The notes below the pieces were generated by a model, which saw only the letters and a list, made by a program, of their open reading frames with translations, was not told the DNA's origin and did not search any database. A stretch of DNA of 64,000 nucleotides, taken from NCBI RefSeq assembly GCF_022549785.1, contig NZ_JAKZGO010000004.1, positions 49,603-113,602 on the forward strand. Reading direction: 5' to 3'. The position numbers were made by a program, and so were the translations under genes. Below, one piece after another: positions 7,835 to 16,893 of the stretch. The DNA is from Belliella alkalica. GTDB taxonomy: Bacteria > Bacteroidota > Bacteroidia > Cytophagales > Cyclobacteriaceae. Position 1 is the first letter of the stretch; every line of letters begins with the position of its first letter.

Positions 7835-9727
7835 ATGAGTGATAGAATTCATACCCTTAGCGGTTACTTTCATGAATATCAAAAATCCGTTACACAACCT
7901 GAGGAATTTTGGGCTAGAATAGCTGATTCTTTTCATTGGAAAAAAAGATGGGACAAAGTTCTCAAATGGGATTTTGATGGGCCAGATGTAAATTGGTTTG
8001 TAAACGGAAAATTGAATATCACAGAAAATATTCTTGAAAGACATTTATACACATTGGGAGATCGTCCAGCCATTATTTGGGAAGCAAATGATCCAAATGA
8101 AGCAGGTCGTACGATCACCTATAGAGAGCTTTATCATGAAGTTTGTCGTTTTTCGAATGCTTTGAAAGCAAAGGGAATTGGCAAAGGTGATAAAGTAATT
8201 ATATATATGCCGATGGTGCCAGAAGCGGCAATTGCTATGTTGGCATGTGCCAGAATCGGTGCAATCCATTCTGTGGTTTTTGCTGGATTCAGTTCCTCAG
8301 CTCTATCTGATAGAATCAATGACTGTGGTGCCAAAGCAGTGTTGACCTCAGATGGAAATTTCAGAGGGAATAAAAAAATACCAGTCAAAGCCGTAGTAGA
8401 TGAAGCATTAGAGAAATCATCAGTAGAAACGGTCATTGTTTACCAAAGAACAGAACAGGAAGTCACGATGGAAGAAGGCCGTGACTATTGGTGGCACGAA
8501 GTGATCGAAGGTGAAGCAGATACAAATACTGCTGAAGAGATGGACAGTGAGGACATGTTGTTTATCCTATATACCTCTGGATCTACAGGAAAGCCAAAAG
8601 GAGTAGTGCACACCACAGGTGGCTACATGGTTTATACTAAGTATTCATTTGAAAATGTATTCCAATATTCGCCTGGTGATGTGTATTGGTGTACTGCGGA
8701 CATTGGCTGGATCACAGGGCACTCGTATATTGTATATGGACCTTTGTTAGCTGGAGCCACTTCAATTATGTTTGAAGGTGTACCTACTTATCCAGATGCT
8801 GGAAGATTCTGGGCAGTGGTAGAAAAATACAAAGTAAATCAATTCTATACCGCACCAACAGCTATTAGGGCATTGCAAGCTTACGGAACAGACCCAATTC
8901 AACCTTATGATTTGAGTTCCTTAAAAGTGCTTGGTTCGGTAGGGGAGCCAATCAATGAAGAGGCGTGGCATTGGTACCATACACATGTAGGAAAAACAAA
9001 ATGCCCAATTGTAGATACGTGGTGGCAGACGGAAACTGGCGGAATTATGATCTCTCCAATCGCTGGAATCACACCAACCAAACCTGCTTATGCTACACTG
9101 CCACTTCCAGGTGTACAGCTTTGTATTGTAGATCCTGAAGGAAAAGAACTTACCGGCAATTCGGTTGAAGGCAACTTATGCATCAAATTTCCTTGGCCAG
9201 GAATGATCAGAACCACTTATGGCGATCATGACAGATGCAAGCAAACCTATTTCTCCACGTACAAGGGAATGTATTTTACTGGAGACGGTGTCAAAAGAGA
9301 CCATGATGGCTACTACCGCATCTTGGGTAGAGTAGATGATGTGATCAATGTATCTGGCCATAGAATGGGTACGGCTGAAGTCGAGAATGCCATCAACGAA
9401 CATCCTTTGGTGATCGAATCAGCAGTAGTTGGCTATCCGCATGAAGTCAAAGGCCAAGGAATCTATGCATATGTAATTTGTGATATGACCAACAGGACGG
9501 AAGAGAATTTGGTCAATGAAATCAAAGCCACAGTCTCCAAAATCATAGGCCCTATAGCCAAGCCAGATAAAATCCAGATAGTATCCGGGCTTCCAAAAAC
9601 CAGATCCGGAAAAATCATGCGAAGAATCCTCAGAAAAGTGGCCGAAGGCAATCTTGATAGCATGGGAGACATTTCCACCCTTTTGGATCCTGAAGTGGTC
9701 AAGGAGATTATTGATGGGAGGCAGTAA
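7835..9727 (+). CDS. acs: Acetyl-CoA synthetase (AMP-forming)
   Basis: 630 residues, the usual length. Activates acetate with ATP and CoA to acetyl-CoA in the cytoplasm. Motifs seen: P-loop-like Y-T-S-G-S-T-G-K-P-K-G near residue 250, W-W-Q-T-E-T-G-G near 396, the hinge and CoA region G-R-V-D-D-V-I-N-V-S-G-H near 500, and the C-terminal P-K-T-R-S-G-K-I-M-R-R with Lys593, the residue acetylated in family members to switch the enzyme off. It is the last gene before a terminator and lies directly behind the sensor kinase and receiver genes, fitting an acetate-switch module. Confidence 0.97.
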   Translation: MSDRIHTLSGYFHEYQKSVTQPEEFWARIADSFHWKKRWDKVLKWDFDGPDVNWFVNGKLNITENILERHLYTLGDRPAIIWEANDPNEAGRTITYRELYHEVCRFSNALKAKGIGKGDKVIIYMPMVPEAAIAMLACARIGAIHSVVFAGFSSSALSDRINDCGAKAVLTSDGNFRGNKKIPVKAVVDEALEKSSVETVIVYQRTEQEVTMEEGRDYWWHEVIEGEADTNTAEEMDSEDMLFILYTSGSTGKPKGVVHTTGGYMVYTKYSFENVFQYSPGDVYWCTADIGWITGHSYIVYGPLLAGATSIMFEGVPTYPDAGRFWAVVEKYKVNQFYTAPTAIRALQAYGTDPIQPYDLSSLKVLGSVGEPINEEAWHWYHTHVGKTKCPIVDTWWQTETGGIMISPIAGITPTKPAYATLPLPGVQLCIVDPEGKELTGNSVEGNLCIKFPWPGMIRTTYGDHDRCKQTYFSTYKGMYFTGDGVKRDHDGYYRILGRVDDVINVSGHRMGTAEVENAINEHPLVIESAVVGYPHEVKGQGIYAYVICDMTNRTEENLVNEIKATVSKIIGPIAKPDKIQIVSGLPKTRSGKIMRRILRKVAEGNLDSMGDISTLLDPEVVKEIIDGRQ

Positions 9728-9805
9728 TTGATGCTAAGTCATTGCTTTTGGAGGTGAATAGATATTGATTGATATCTGGATCTAATCCATGATTCATTTA
9801 TATTG

Positions 9806-9845
9806 AAAAAGGGGCAAATACTAAATTCAAATTTGCTCCTTTTTT
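9806..9845 (+). terminator. Intrinsic terminator after acs
   Basis: Stem AAAAAGGGGCAAAT with ATTTGCTCCTTTTTT (one G-T wobble), 11-nt loop, T-run included. The surrounding 9728-10011 gap holds nothing else that I can recognise. Confidence 0.8.
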
Positions 9846-10011
9846 GGTATAAACGCATTAAGACAGTGATTTAAACCAAAGTGTTCTATTTGAAAATAGC
9901 TGTTAGAAGTATGAAGAATATCTACTATCAACTTATATCTTTACCAAAAGAAGAAATTCTATAAAAAACCCTGAGAAGAATAGAAGCTAAATCAACCAAA
10001 TTCACAATCAA

Positions 10012-11958
10012 ATGTCCAACGTCATTGTCAATAGGGTAAAAGAGTTTCTCAAACGTTTTCCCCCATTTACATTCCTTAATGATGCCACTTTAGGCTTGGT
10101 TGCCAAGGAAGTGGAGGTGAAATATTTTGCCAAAGAAGAATTTCTTTTCCGCCAAGGAGATGCTGCACAGAATTTCTTTTTTGTCTTGAAAGAAGGAATC
10201 GTGCAGCTAGCAGAATATAGGGATGGTGTAGAAAAAGTAGTGGAAGTTTGTGACGAAGGTGATGTTTTTGGAGTGTTGGCACTTTTGGGAAAGCGACCAT
10301 ATATATTGAATGCTCAAGCGAAAGAAGATAGCTTAGTCTATGCAATCCCTGTTGGCATATTTGAAAAAATTCTGGAAGAAAACAGCAGGGTAAGTTTGTA
10401 CTTTGCAGCAGGATTTGCATCGGGTCAGGTAGTGGTAAGATCCGATCTATCCAAATCCCAAAAAGCTAGAAGTGAGTTTAAGGAATTGTCCAAAGACAAT
10501 GGGTTGTTGATATTTACTGGCCAATCAGACTTGAATTTCTCAACAGATGTACTTTGTTGTTTGGTAGGAAAAAGCATAGGGGAAGCTGCTAAAGCGATGT
10601 CTGAGAAAGGGGTAGGATCAGTCATTATAGTCGATGAAAGCAAACACCCACTGGGGATCATCACAGATAAAGACATTAGAAACAAAGTAGTAGCACAAGG
10701 TCTATCATACGATACTTTGGTAGAAAAAATAATGACCAATCCTGTCATTACCAAAAGCAAAGATGCAGGCTTTTCTGACCTTTACTTGACCATGATCAAA
10801 AATAGGCTTCATCATCTTATTTTCACTGAAGATGGATCAAGCCAAAGTCCAGTCACGGGGATATTATCGGACCATGACATATTATTATCTCAGGGAAATA
10901 GTCCAGCAGTATTGATCAATGCCCTGATGAATACTTGGGATATCCATGAAATGGCAAAAGTCAGAAATCGTGCTGAGTTACTCCTGAAGTATTATTTGGA
11001 AAATGAGGTAGCGATGGATTTTGTAGCAAATATAATTTCCGAAATCAATGACATCATCATCCAAAGGGCAATCAAAATCGCCAAAAACAAGCATGACCCA
11101 AGTTTCCCAGAAGCTTCAAAAGTTAAATTTTGCTTCCTTTCACTAGGCAGCGAAGGACGGGAGGAACAATTACTGAGAACAGATCTGGACAACGCCATTG
11201 TCTATGAAGACGTGACTCCAAGTAAAGAGGAGGAAGTACAAAAATACATGTTGCTGATAGCAGAGGAAGTTATCGAAACATTACTGATCTGCGGATTTCA
11301 ACCTTGCCCAGCAGATATGATGGCCAATAACCCTAAGTGGTGTCAACCACTATCCAAATGGAAGCAGTATTTCTCTGATTGGATCATCAGTCCAAATCAG
11401 AAAGCTTTGCTCCATGCGACGATTTTTTTCGATTTCAGACCTGTATTTGGCCACAGGACCTTGGCAGATCAAATGACAGATCATATTTATCAAGAGATTA
11501 CTGGGAAAACCATTTTCTTGAATTTCTTGGCAAAAAATGCATTACTGAATCCAGCTCCTTTGGGTTTTTTCAGGAATTTCATTGTGGAAAGAACTGGTGA
11601 GCATAGGGATAAATTTGATATAAAATTACGTGCCATGATGCCATTGGCAGATATTGCCAGGATTTTAGTATTGAGTCATAAGATAGTTGGGATCAACAAT
11701 ACTTTCAAACGATTCGAAAAACTTGCGGAATTAGAACCTAATCATCAAGAATTGATGCTGGAAGCTGGTAAAGCTTATGAGATCCTTATGCGAATGCGGG
11801 CAATAGAAGGGATGCGATCTGATAGTGGTGGTAGGTATATACAGCCGGAGGTTTTGGGTAAATTGCAGCGACAATTACTCAAAAACACATTTGCACCAAT
11901 AGATGAATTACAAAAAATCATGCGAGTAAGATTTCAATTAGATTATTTCACAAACTGA
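10012..11958 (+). CDS. cNMP-binding / CBS / DUF294 putative nucleotidyltransferase
   Basis: 648 residues. Order of domains: cyclic-nucleotide-binding (CAP-ED) fold, about 10-135; two CBS motifs, about 170-300; a GlnD-like DUF294 nucleotidyltransferase core with L-G-S-E-G-R-E-E-Q ... T-D-L-D-N near 377-398; and a DUF294 C-terminal helical domain, about 490-640. Proteins of this layout are commonly encoded with acetate symporter/acs genes and a DnaQ-like exonuclease, as here, where the exonuclease starts one base after this stop. It likely integrates nucleotide signals (the CBS and CAP domains bind adenine nucleotides in relatives), perhaps modifying a partner. The reaction and target are unknown. 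Confidence 0.88.
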   Translation: MSNVIVNRVKEFLKRFPPFTFLNDATLGLVAKEVEVKYFAKEEFLFRQGDAAQNFFFVLKEGIVQLAEYRDGVEKVVEVCDEGDVFGVLALLGKRPYILNAQAKEDSLVYAIPVGIFEKILEENSRVSLYFAAGFASGQVVVRSDLSKSQKARSEFKELSKDNGLLIFTGQSDLNFSTDVLCCLVGKSIGEAAKAMSEKGVGSVIIVDESKHPLGIITDKDIRNKVVAQGLSYDTLVEKIMTNPVITKSKDAGFSDLYLTMIKNRLHHLIFTEDGSSQSPVTGILSDHDILLSQGNSPAVLINALMNTWDIHEMAKVRNRAELLLKYYLENEVAMDFVANIISEINDIIIQRAIKIAKNKHDPSFPEASKVKFCFLSLGSEGREEQLLRTDLDNAIVYEDVTPSKEEEVQKYMLLIAEEVIETLLICGFQPCPADMMANNPKWCQPLSKWKQYFSDWIISPNQKALLHATIFFDFRPVFGHRTLADQMTDHIYQEITGKTIFLNFLAKNALLNPAPLGFFRNFIVERTGEHRDKFDIKLRAMMPLADIARILVLSHKIVGINNTFKRFEKLAELEPNHQELMLEAGKAYEILMRMRAIEGMRSDSGGRYIQPEVLGKLQRQLLKNTFAPIDELQKIMRVRFQLDYFTN

Positions 11959-11959
11959 T

Positions 11960-12634
11960 ATGGGTTGGTTAGATTTTTTTACCGGAAAAAAAATATCCAA
12001 ATCTCCTTTTGTAAAGGAATATGAAGCCTTGTTTGAGAAAAAAACACCCAAACTAAGACCGATTTCCCAGCTCAAATTTGTAGTGTTGGATACTGAAACC
12101 ACGGGATTGGATACCAAAAAAGATTACATCGTGTCATTTGGAGCTATCAAACTGAAGGGATATAGCATTCATATACAGGAAACTTTTGAAACTTACCTAG
12201 ATGCCCCCATCCAAAACACTAACTCTGTGAAGGTTCATGAAATTCTCTACCCTATAGAAATTTCACCCTTAAAGGATTTTGCTTCAGATCTCCTTCGTTA
12301 TGTGGGTTCTGATATTATAGTGGGACATCATATCGGGTTTGATTTGGCTATGATCAATAAGATTTTGAAATCATTTGGCTTAAAAGAATTGCTAAACCCG
12401 ATGATTGACACCAAGGCATTGGCAATTCGTTTGGAAAAGGGCCCCCACTATGATCCGAGAATGGACAAAAGAGGGGAATATTCTTTAGACAACCTTTGTG
12501 ACCGCTATGGGATTCCTCTGGATGATCGACACACCGCAGCGGGAGACGCATTCCTTACAGCCCAATTATTGATGAAACTCCTAAAATTAGCAGAGCAAAA
12601 GGGCATCAAGAACTTCGGGGAATTGATGGGGTGA
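11960..12634 (+). CDS. DnaQ-like 3'-5' exonuclease (DEDDh)
   Basis: 224 residues. ExoI motif V-V-L-D-T-E-T-T-G with Asp44 and Glu46; ExoII region around I-V-G-H-H-I-G-F-D; ExoIII H-T-A-A-G-D-A near residue 190, the DEDDh form. Length and sequence resemble the epsilon-type exonuclease family but not the dedicated pol III epsilon subunit. It is coupled to the DUF294 gene (one-base gap), a pairing seen widely beside acs loci. Possible roles are turnover of a nucleotide or short oligonucleotide signal; this is not shown by the sequence. Confidence 0.88.
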   Translation: MGWLDFFTGKKISKSPFVKEYEALFEKKTPKLRPISQLKFVVLDTETTGLDTKKDYIVSFGAIKLKGYSIHIQETFETYLDAPIQNTNSVKVHEILYPIEISPLKDFASDLLRYVGSDIIVGHHIGFDLAMINKILKSFGLKELLNPMIDTKALAIRLEKGPHYDPRMDKRGEYSLDNLCDRYGIPLDDRHTAAGDAFLTAQLLMKLLKLAEQKGIKNFGELMG

Positions 12635-12693
12635 TTTTCAAATCAATGCCGGACAGTTTCTTTGAAGGCATGTTTACGCATTAAATGTTCATG

Positions 12694-12850
12694 AATATAA
12701 GGAACTTTGCAACAAACTAAAGAAAAAACTGATTTAGCTTAGGTCTGATAATGATTGATAGTAGATACCCTCAAATATTGAAAATAAGTACGCGATCAAC
12801 CATGGGCTTAAAGCTACTAGCAGAGAAGCGTAAAATAATATAAATGTTTA
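12694..12850. repeat. Diverged dispersed repeat, copy A
   Basis: This stretch in the 12635-12971 gap aligns nearly without gaps to 61598-61755. Shared blocks include GATTTAGCTTAG, a GATATTAGATA-like block, GCRATCAACC and TTAAAGCTACT-GC-AAGAAGCGTA. Both copies are intergenic and have stops in all plausible frames. The rest of the gap holds only an 8-bp inverted repeat (TAACATCT at 12885 with AGATGTTA at 12913). Confidence 0.65.
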
Positions 12851-12971
12851 TCAGTGCATTATATGTTGTAAAATTATTGATTTATAACATCTAAAACTTG
12901 AAAATCAATGTTAGATGTTAACCAAATTTTTCAATCTTTTAATTACTTCTAAAACTTAAAGTATGGTAAGG

Positions 12972-13757
12972 TTAATTTGATTTATAATTCAAAGGAATTT
13001 TAAAACCTATCCAGATTGATTTTCTGGTTTTCCTTAAGTCAAAAACCCCTGGGTTTCCATTGAATTCCAATGTTGATTTAGTCATGGAAGTCACAGTCCG
13101 TTCAATTTGAAAATCCAAGGTTATAAACATGTAATCAATTCCCAAACCTCCAAGGGCGCTAGCATAGATATCTCTAAAATTATTTGTCAAAACTGATCCC
13201 AGTTCCGAAATAGGCTCTTCAAAAATCGGAATATCTGGGCCATATTTAACTGTGAAAAACCGATCATGGACAGCAGTAGTGAAAGCTCTTGTTAACTGAA
13301 CACCACCAAAAACCCTAAGGTAAGGGGCAAAATAAAATCTGTGACCTACAGTAAGAGGTATTTCAACCAGACGGGACTGGTTTGAGAATAACTGCTCGAT
13401 TTGGCTTCCATTACTAGATTGATAGGGGATATCAACTGCAAAAATTTCTGAATGATATTGTATTCCAGAAGCGATATAATAGCTAGGAAAGTTTTTTCTA
13501 ATAAAAACCCTAACACCAGGGTTGTCATAAATAAAATCCGAACCAATATTAGTTCTAAAATTATACAAACCTATTTGATTGTATGGATATTGATAGACAC
13601 TGTTTATCTGTCTTATATTTAGAGTCCCATTGCTTCCAGCTTTTACTCCTGACATACCAACATTAGACCACCAAAAACTACCTTGAACACCCACTTCTAT
13701 ATCTTGTCCAAAAAGAGCGATAGGACTAAACAATAATAAAATCAAAAGCTTTTTCAT
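12972..13757 (-). CDS. Secreted outer-membrane beta-barrel-like protein, unknown function
   Basis: 261 residues. A clear signal peptide (M-K-K-L-L-I-L-L-L ... L-F-G-Q, cleavage near residue 18) is followed by alternating hydrophobic/aromatic strands. The C-terminus reads I-W-I-G-F-K-I-P-L-N-Y, consistent with a small outer-membrane barrel of the PorT/OmpA-barrel kind common in Bacteroidota. No catalytic motif is visible. It stands alone between two long gene-poor gaps, so context gives no hint of function. Confidence 0.7.
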   Translation of the reverse strand: MKKLLILLLFSPIALFGQDIEVGVQGSFWWSNVGMSGVKAGSNGTLNIRQINSVYQYPYNQIGLYNFRTNIGSDFIYDNPGVRVFIRKNFPSYYIASGIQYHSEIFAVDIPYQSSNGSQIEQLFSNQSRLVEIPLTVGHRFYFAPYLRVFGGVQLTRAFTTAVHDRFFTVKYGPDIPIFEEPISELGSVLTNNFRDIYASALGGLGIDYMFITLDFQIERTVTSMTKSTLEFNGNPGVFDLRKTRKSIWIGFKIPLNYKSN

Positions 13758-13899
13758 AATATTGATTTTTAAAGAATAAATTTCAACGAAAGTTTTTTAA
13801 TTTGACTGTTACTAAAAGTTTTTGCGTAGTGTTGAGTATAAATACTTCAGCAGAAAACATTTAGCGATTAAATACTATTTTCACCATTTTAAAGTAAGT

Positions 13900-13959
13900 T
13901 TATACTGCTAACATAGAGTGAAAAAAGAACACTAAAAGCATCAAAAATATTTTTTTCAT
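13900..13959 (-). other. 19-codon signal-peptide-like ORF, possible gene remnant
   Basis: ATG at 13959 begins M-K-K-I-F-L-M-L-L-V-F-F-F ... M-L-A-V and stops at once at 13900-13902. It looks like a lipoprotein or Sec leader with nothing behind it. It lies upstream of, and on the same strand as, a secreted-protein gene whose own leader starts M-K-K-L-L. The rest of the 13758-14337 gap shows no gene. Confidence 0.3.
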
Positions 13960-14337
13960 AATAATTCCGACATCAAAGAAACTATGACATTAAAGTAGGT
14001 AATTATATTTTATAAATAAAATATTGTTCTTTTAAAGTATTGACTTCACTCCTTTTCAAACTTTATGATCTATATCCGCTTTTTTACCACTAGCCAAATA
14101 AATTGATAAATTTTAAATCAATTGATACACTAATAACTAATCAACCAATAACTATTATCCGCATGATTTTATTGGGAAATTCACCTACTGGTCTCATTGT
14201 AGAAAATCATAAACTTTAAATTCTAAATCAATATTTGATATCCCCATGCCCCCACGAATCGACAAAAAAATTTCTTATTCCCCCACTTTTGACTGTGAAG
14301 AGTGGACAAGTTTTTTAAAAAAAACCCTTCCTGAAAA

Positions 14338-14369
14338 CAAAAAGGAGCAAACCCAAAAGGCCTGCTCCT
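14338..14369 (-). terminator. Intrinsic terminator of glyS
   Basis: Read on the minus strand: AGGAGCA stem, 13-nt loop, TGCTCCT, then a run of five T. It lies about 35 nt beyond the glyS stop. Confidence 0.75.
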
Positions 14370-14403
14370 AAATTTTGAAATTTTATAATCTTCCAATCCT
14401 CAA

Positions 14404-15873
14404 TCAACCGACCTTCTCGAAAATCCTCCTAAAGCTACAAGCTTCAGCCAATCTTCCCTGAAGTTCAGAGATAGTCACCCTTTCCTGTTCCGTGGTGTCT
14501 CTATGCCTGATCGTAACTGTGTTGTCTTCCAAAGTTTGATGATCCACAGCAATACAATATGGAGTTCCTATCAGATCTTGACGCGTGTAGCGCTTACCGA
14601 TAGATCCAGAATCTTCATAAATGATATTGAAATCATATTTCAATGCATCAAAGATTTCTTTCCCTTTTTCAGGCAATCCATCCTTTTTGGTCAAAGGAAG
14701 AATAGCTGCTTTTACAGGTGCAATAGCTGGATGGAATTTCAAGTATGTTCTTTTTTTACCCTCCACTTCTTCATCTACAAAAGCATTGCACAAAGTCATC
14801 AAAAACAATCTATCTGCTCCAATAGAAGTCTCGATCACATAAGGAATGTAATTCTGATTGATTTCTGGATCAAAGTACTGCTGCTTTTTCTTTGAGAATT
14901 CCTGATGGCTCTTCAAATCAAAATCTGTTCTTGAGTGAATCCCTTCTACTTCTTTGAACCCAAACGGGAATTGGTACTCCAAATCCATTGCTGCATTTGC
15001 ATAGTGAGCCAACTTCTCGTGGTCATGTCTTCTTAGTTTTTCTTGTGGAATGCCTAAAGCCAAATGCCATTTCATTCTTGTATCAGCCCATTGCTTGTAC
15101 CATTCCAATTCTGAGCCAGGTCTTACAAAAAACTGCATCTCCATTTGTTCAAATTCCCTCATTCTGAAAATAAACTGACGGGCTACGATTTCATTTCTAA
15201 AAGCCTTACCTATCTGTGCAATTCCAAATGGAACCTTCATTCTTGCTGTCTTTTGGACATTGAGGAAATTGACAAAAATTCCCTGTGCTGTCTCAGGTCT
15301 CAAGTAGATGGTGGAAGAATCTTCTGCCACAGAGCCTACTTGGGTTGAAAACATCAAATTGAACTGGCGAACATCCGTCCAATTAGTGGTTCCAGATATA
15401 GGACATTTGATATCTTCGTTGATGATCAAGTCGCGAACACCAGCTAGATCCTCTGCCTCCAAAAGTCTGCCCATAGCATTGAGCAACTCTTGGGCTTTGG
15501 TTTTGTCACCAGCGTTTTCATAAGAAGCCGCTTTTTCTTCGATCAGGACATCTGCTCTGTATCTCTTTTTGGAATCTTTATTGTCAATCATCGGATCGTT
15601 GAAACTATCCACATGACCAGAAGCTTTCCAAGTAGTCGGATGCATAAAAATCGATGCGTCAATCCCAACGATATTATCGTTGAGACGGGTCATCGTTTCC
15701 CACCAAAGTCTCTTCAGGTTGTTTTTCAACTCCACCCCATAAGCCCCATAATCATAGACAGCTTGCAGACCATCATAGATTTCAGAGGATGGATACACAA
15801 AACCATACTCTTTGGCATGTGCAATTATATCTTTCAGTTGCGCATTTTCCGCAGTTTGTTCATTTTTTGCCAT
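14404..15873 (-). CDS. glyS: Glycine-tRNA ligase (homodimeric type)
   Basis: 489 residues with the start placed at 15873 (M-A-K-N-E-Q-T). A longer frame reaches 15981, but it would add an implausible hydrophobic leader and run into the neighbouring gene, and a promoter-like TAATTTTG lies just upstream of 15873. Class II synthetase motifs are seen: an R-P-E-T-A-Q-G motif near residue 200, F-R-N-E-I (motif 2), and G-A-D-R-L-F (motif 3 region). The C-terminal anticodon-binding domain includes S-I-G-K-R-Y and H-R-D-T. It charges tRNA-Gly in the cytoplasm. It is the single-chain alpha2 enzyme, not the alpha2beta2 form. Confidence 0.95.
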   Translation of the reverse strand: MAKNEQTAENAQLKDIIAHAKEYGFVYPSSEIYDGLQAVYDYGAYGVELKNNLKRLWWETMTRLNDNIVGIDASIFMHPTTWKASGHVDSFNDPMIDNKDSKKRYRADVLIEEKAASYENAGDKTKAQELLNAMGRLLEAEDLAGVRDLIINEDIKCPISGTTNWTDVRQFNLMFSTQVGSVAEDSSTIYLRPETAQGIFVNFLNVQKTARMKVPFGIAQIGKAFRNEIVARQFIFRMREFEQMEMQFFVRPGSELEWYKQWADTRMKWHLALGIPQEKLRRHDHEKLAHYANAAMDLEYQFPFGFKEVEGIHSRTDFDLKSHQEFSKKKQQYFDPEINQNYIPYVIETSIGADRLFLMTLCNAFVDEEVEGKKRTYLKFHPAIAPVKAAILPLTKKDGLPEKGKEIFDALKYDFNIIYEDSGSIGKRYTRQDLIGTPYCIAVDHQTLEDNTVTIRHRDTTEQERVTISELQGRLAEACSFRRIFEKVG

Positions 15874-15878
15874 AGCGG

Positions 15879-15886
15879 CAAAATTA
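15879..15886 (-). promoter_or_regulatory. Putative -7 element (TAATTTTG) of glyS, 5 nt before the ATG
   Basis: On the minus strand TAATTTTG matches the Bacteroidota -7 consensus TAnnTTTG and is followed by CCGCT and then ATG. With the usual spacing to the start site, transcription would begin at or next to the A of the start codon. No clear TTG -33 box is seen 19-21 bp upstream. Confidence 0.4.
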
Positions 15887-15950
15887 AGGAAACTTATCGA
15901 GAACTTAAAGGAAAGAAAGTAGGATAAAAAAGGAATTAAAAGCCTTAAAA

Positions 15951-16742
15951 CTATAAAGTAGCAGCCTGTACATGCATCCAATCAAAGTTCCGCTGTCTGC
16001 CTAGACTTACCCATCCTTCTTCTTCCCAAATCCTCCACCATGGATCATACTCAGGCATGGCAAATGTAGCTCTATCTCGTCCCCACTTCAGCTGATTGTT
16101 GATGGGATCAAAATCAATTGCTATTGCCCAACTATGCATGCTGGGAAGTGTGCCACCTCTGATCGATCTGTCGTTGTAGCAACCCCCAAAATAGTCAAGT
16201 CTCAATTCTTGGATTCTTTGATGTCCATAATGATCCAATACTTTCTGAAATACCCTTTCTGCACTCTCTTTTACTTTTGCATGGCATGTGAATCTATTGA
16301 CTTGTTGATTGGGGTTCCATGCAATTTTAAAAGGATATGGTGTATTGGCAAATACCAAATTACTTCCTTTCAATCCATAAAAATTATTGAACTCTGCGGA
16401 ATATTGCTTAGGCCAATTGCTGGGCTTATTGGCAATTTCTTCTGGCCTCCAAATCTCAGGTTGCTTTCCTGTTTCAGAGATTTTAAGACTATTTTCATAA
16501 GCATATTGTGTATTGGGACCGTAATAGCCGTCAAGCTTGCCAGGGTTTTGACCAAACTGCATGGTGATGTATTGTAGCATCCCTACGAGTTTTCTTCTGT
16601 TTGACCAATTTTTTGGGATCTGATCTGTTGCGTCTATGGCTGCCAAAGTCAAAGGGCCGCAATCGCCATCAATTTTCCCTGTGTATAAACCTTTGCCTTT
16701 CAGCCAGATTTGCACAAAAATAGTTACTTCTCTGATATTCAT
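15951..16742 (-). CDS. Endolysin-like M15 peptidase with peptidoglycan-binding repeats
   Basis: About 263 residues, start placed at 16742 (M-N-I-R-E-V), although an upstream ATG at 16775 is in frame. The N-terminal half has two peptidoglycan-binding-like repeats (K-I-D-G-D-C-G-P-x-T and K-L-D-G-Y-Y-G-P-N-T). The C-terminal half has a VanY/M15 zinc peptidase signature: S-M-H-S-W-A-I-A-I-D-F-D with the His and Asp ligands, a catalytic-region E-E-E-G-W, and D-W-M-H-V near the end. No signal peptide is visible, so export would need a holin or lysis. The layout resembles phage endolysins, but no other phage gene is nearby. It probably cleaves peptide cross-links in peptidoglycan. Confidence 0.75.
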   Translation of the reverse strand: MNIREVTIFVQIWLKGKGLYTGKIDGDCGPLTLAAIDATDQIPKNWSNRRKLVGMLQYITMQFGQNPGKLDGYYGPNTQYAYENSLKISETGKQPEIWRPEEIANKPSNWPKQYSAEFNNFYGLKGSNLVFANTPYPFKIAWNPNQQVNRFTCHAKVKESAERVFQKVLDHYGHQRIQELRLDYFGGCYNDRSIRGGTLPSMHSWAIAIDFDPINNQLKWGRDRATFAMPEYDPWWRIWEEEGWVSLGRQRNFDWMHVQAATL

Positions 16743-16893
16743 GTCTTTATAGTTTATGGTGGAAATCAAAATCAAAAAACAGAAACTAACGTATTATGAG
16801 TAAAATTTACTAATAACTTTTCAGAAAAACAACTTATACCATTGATTTACAGCCATTTTGATCAAATTGGAAGATGCAAAAACTAATAAGCGG

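Noticed and set aside
15873-15981. Longer glyS start at 15981
   Set aside because: It would add a hydrophobic leader unlike any glycine-tRNA ligase and overlap the end of the M15 gene.
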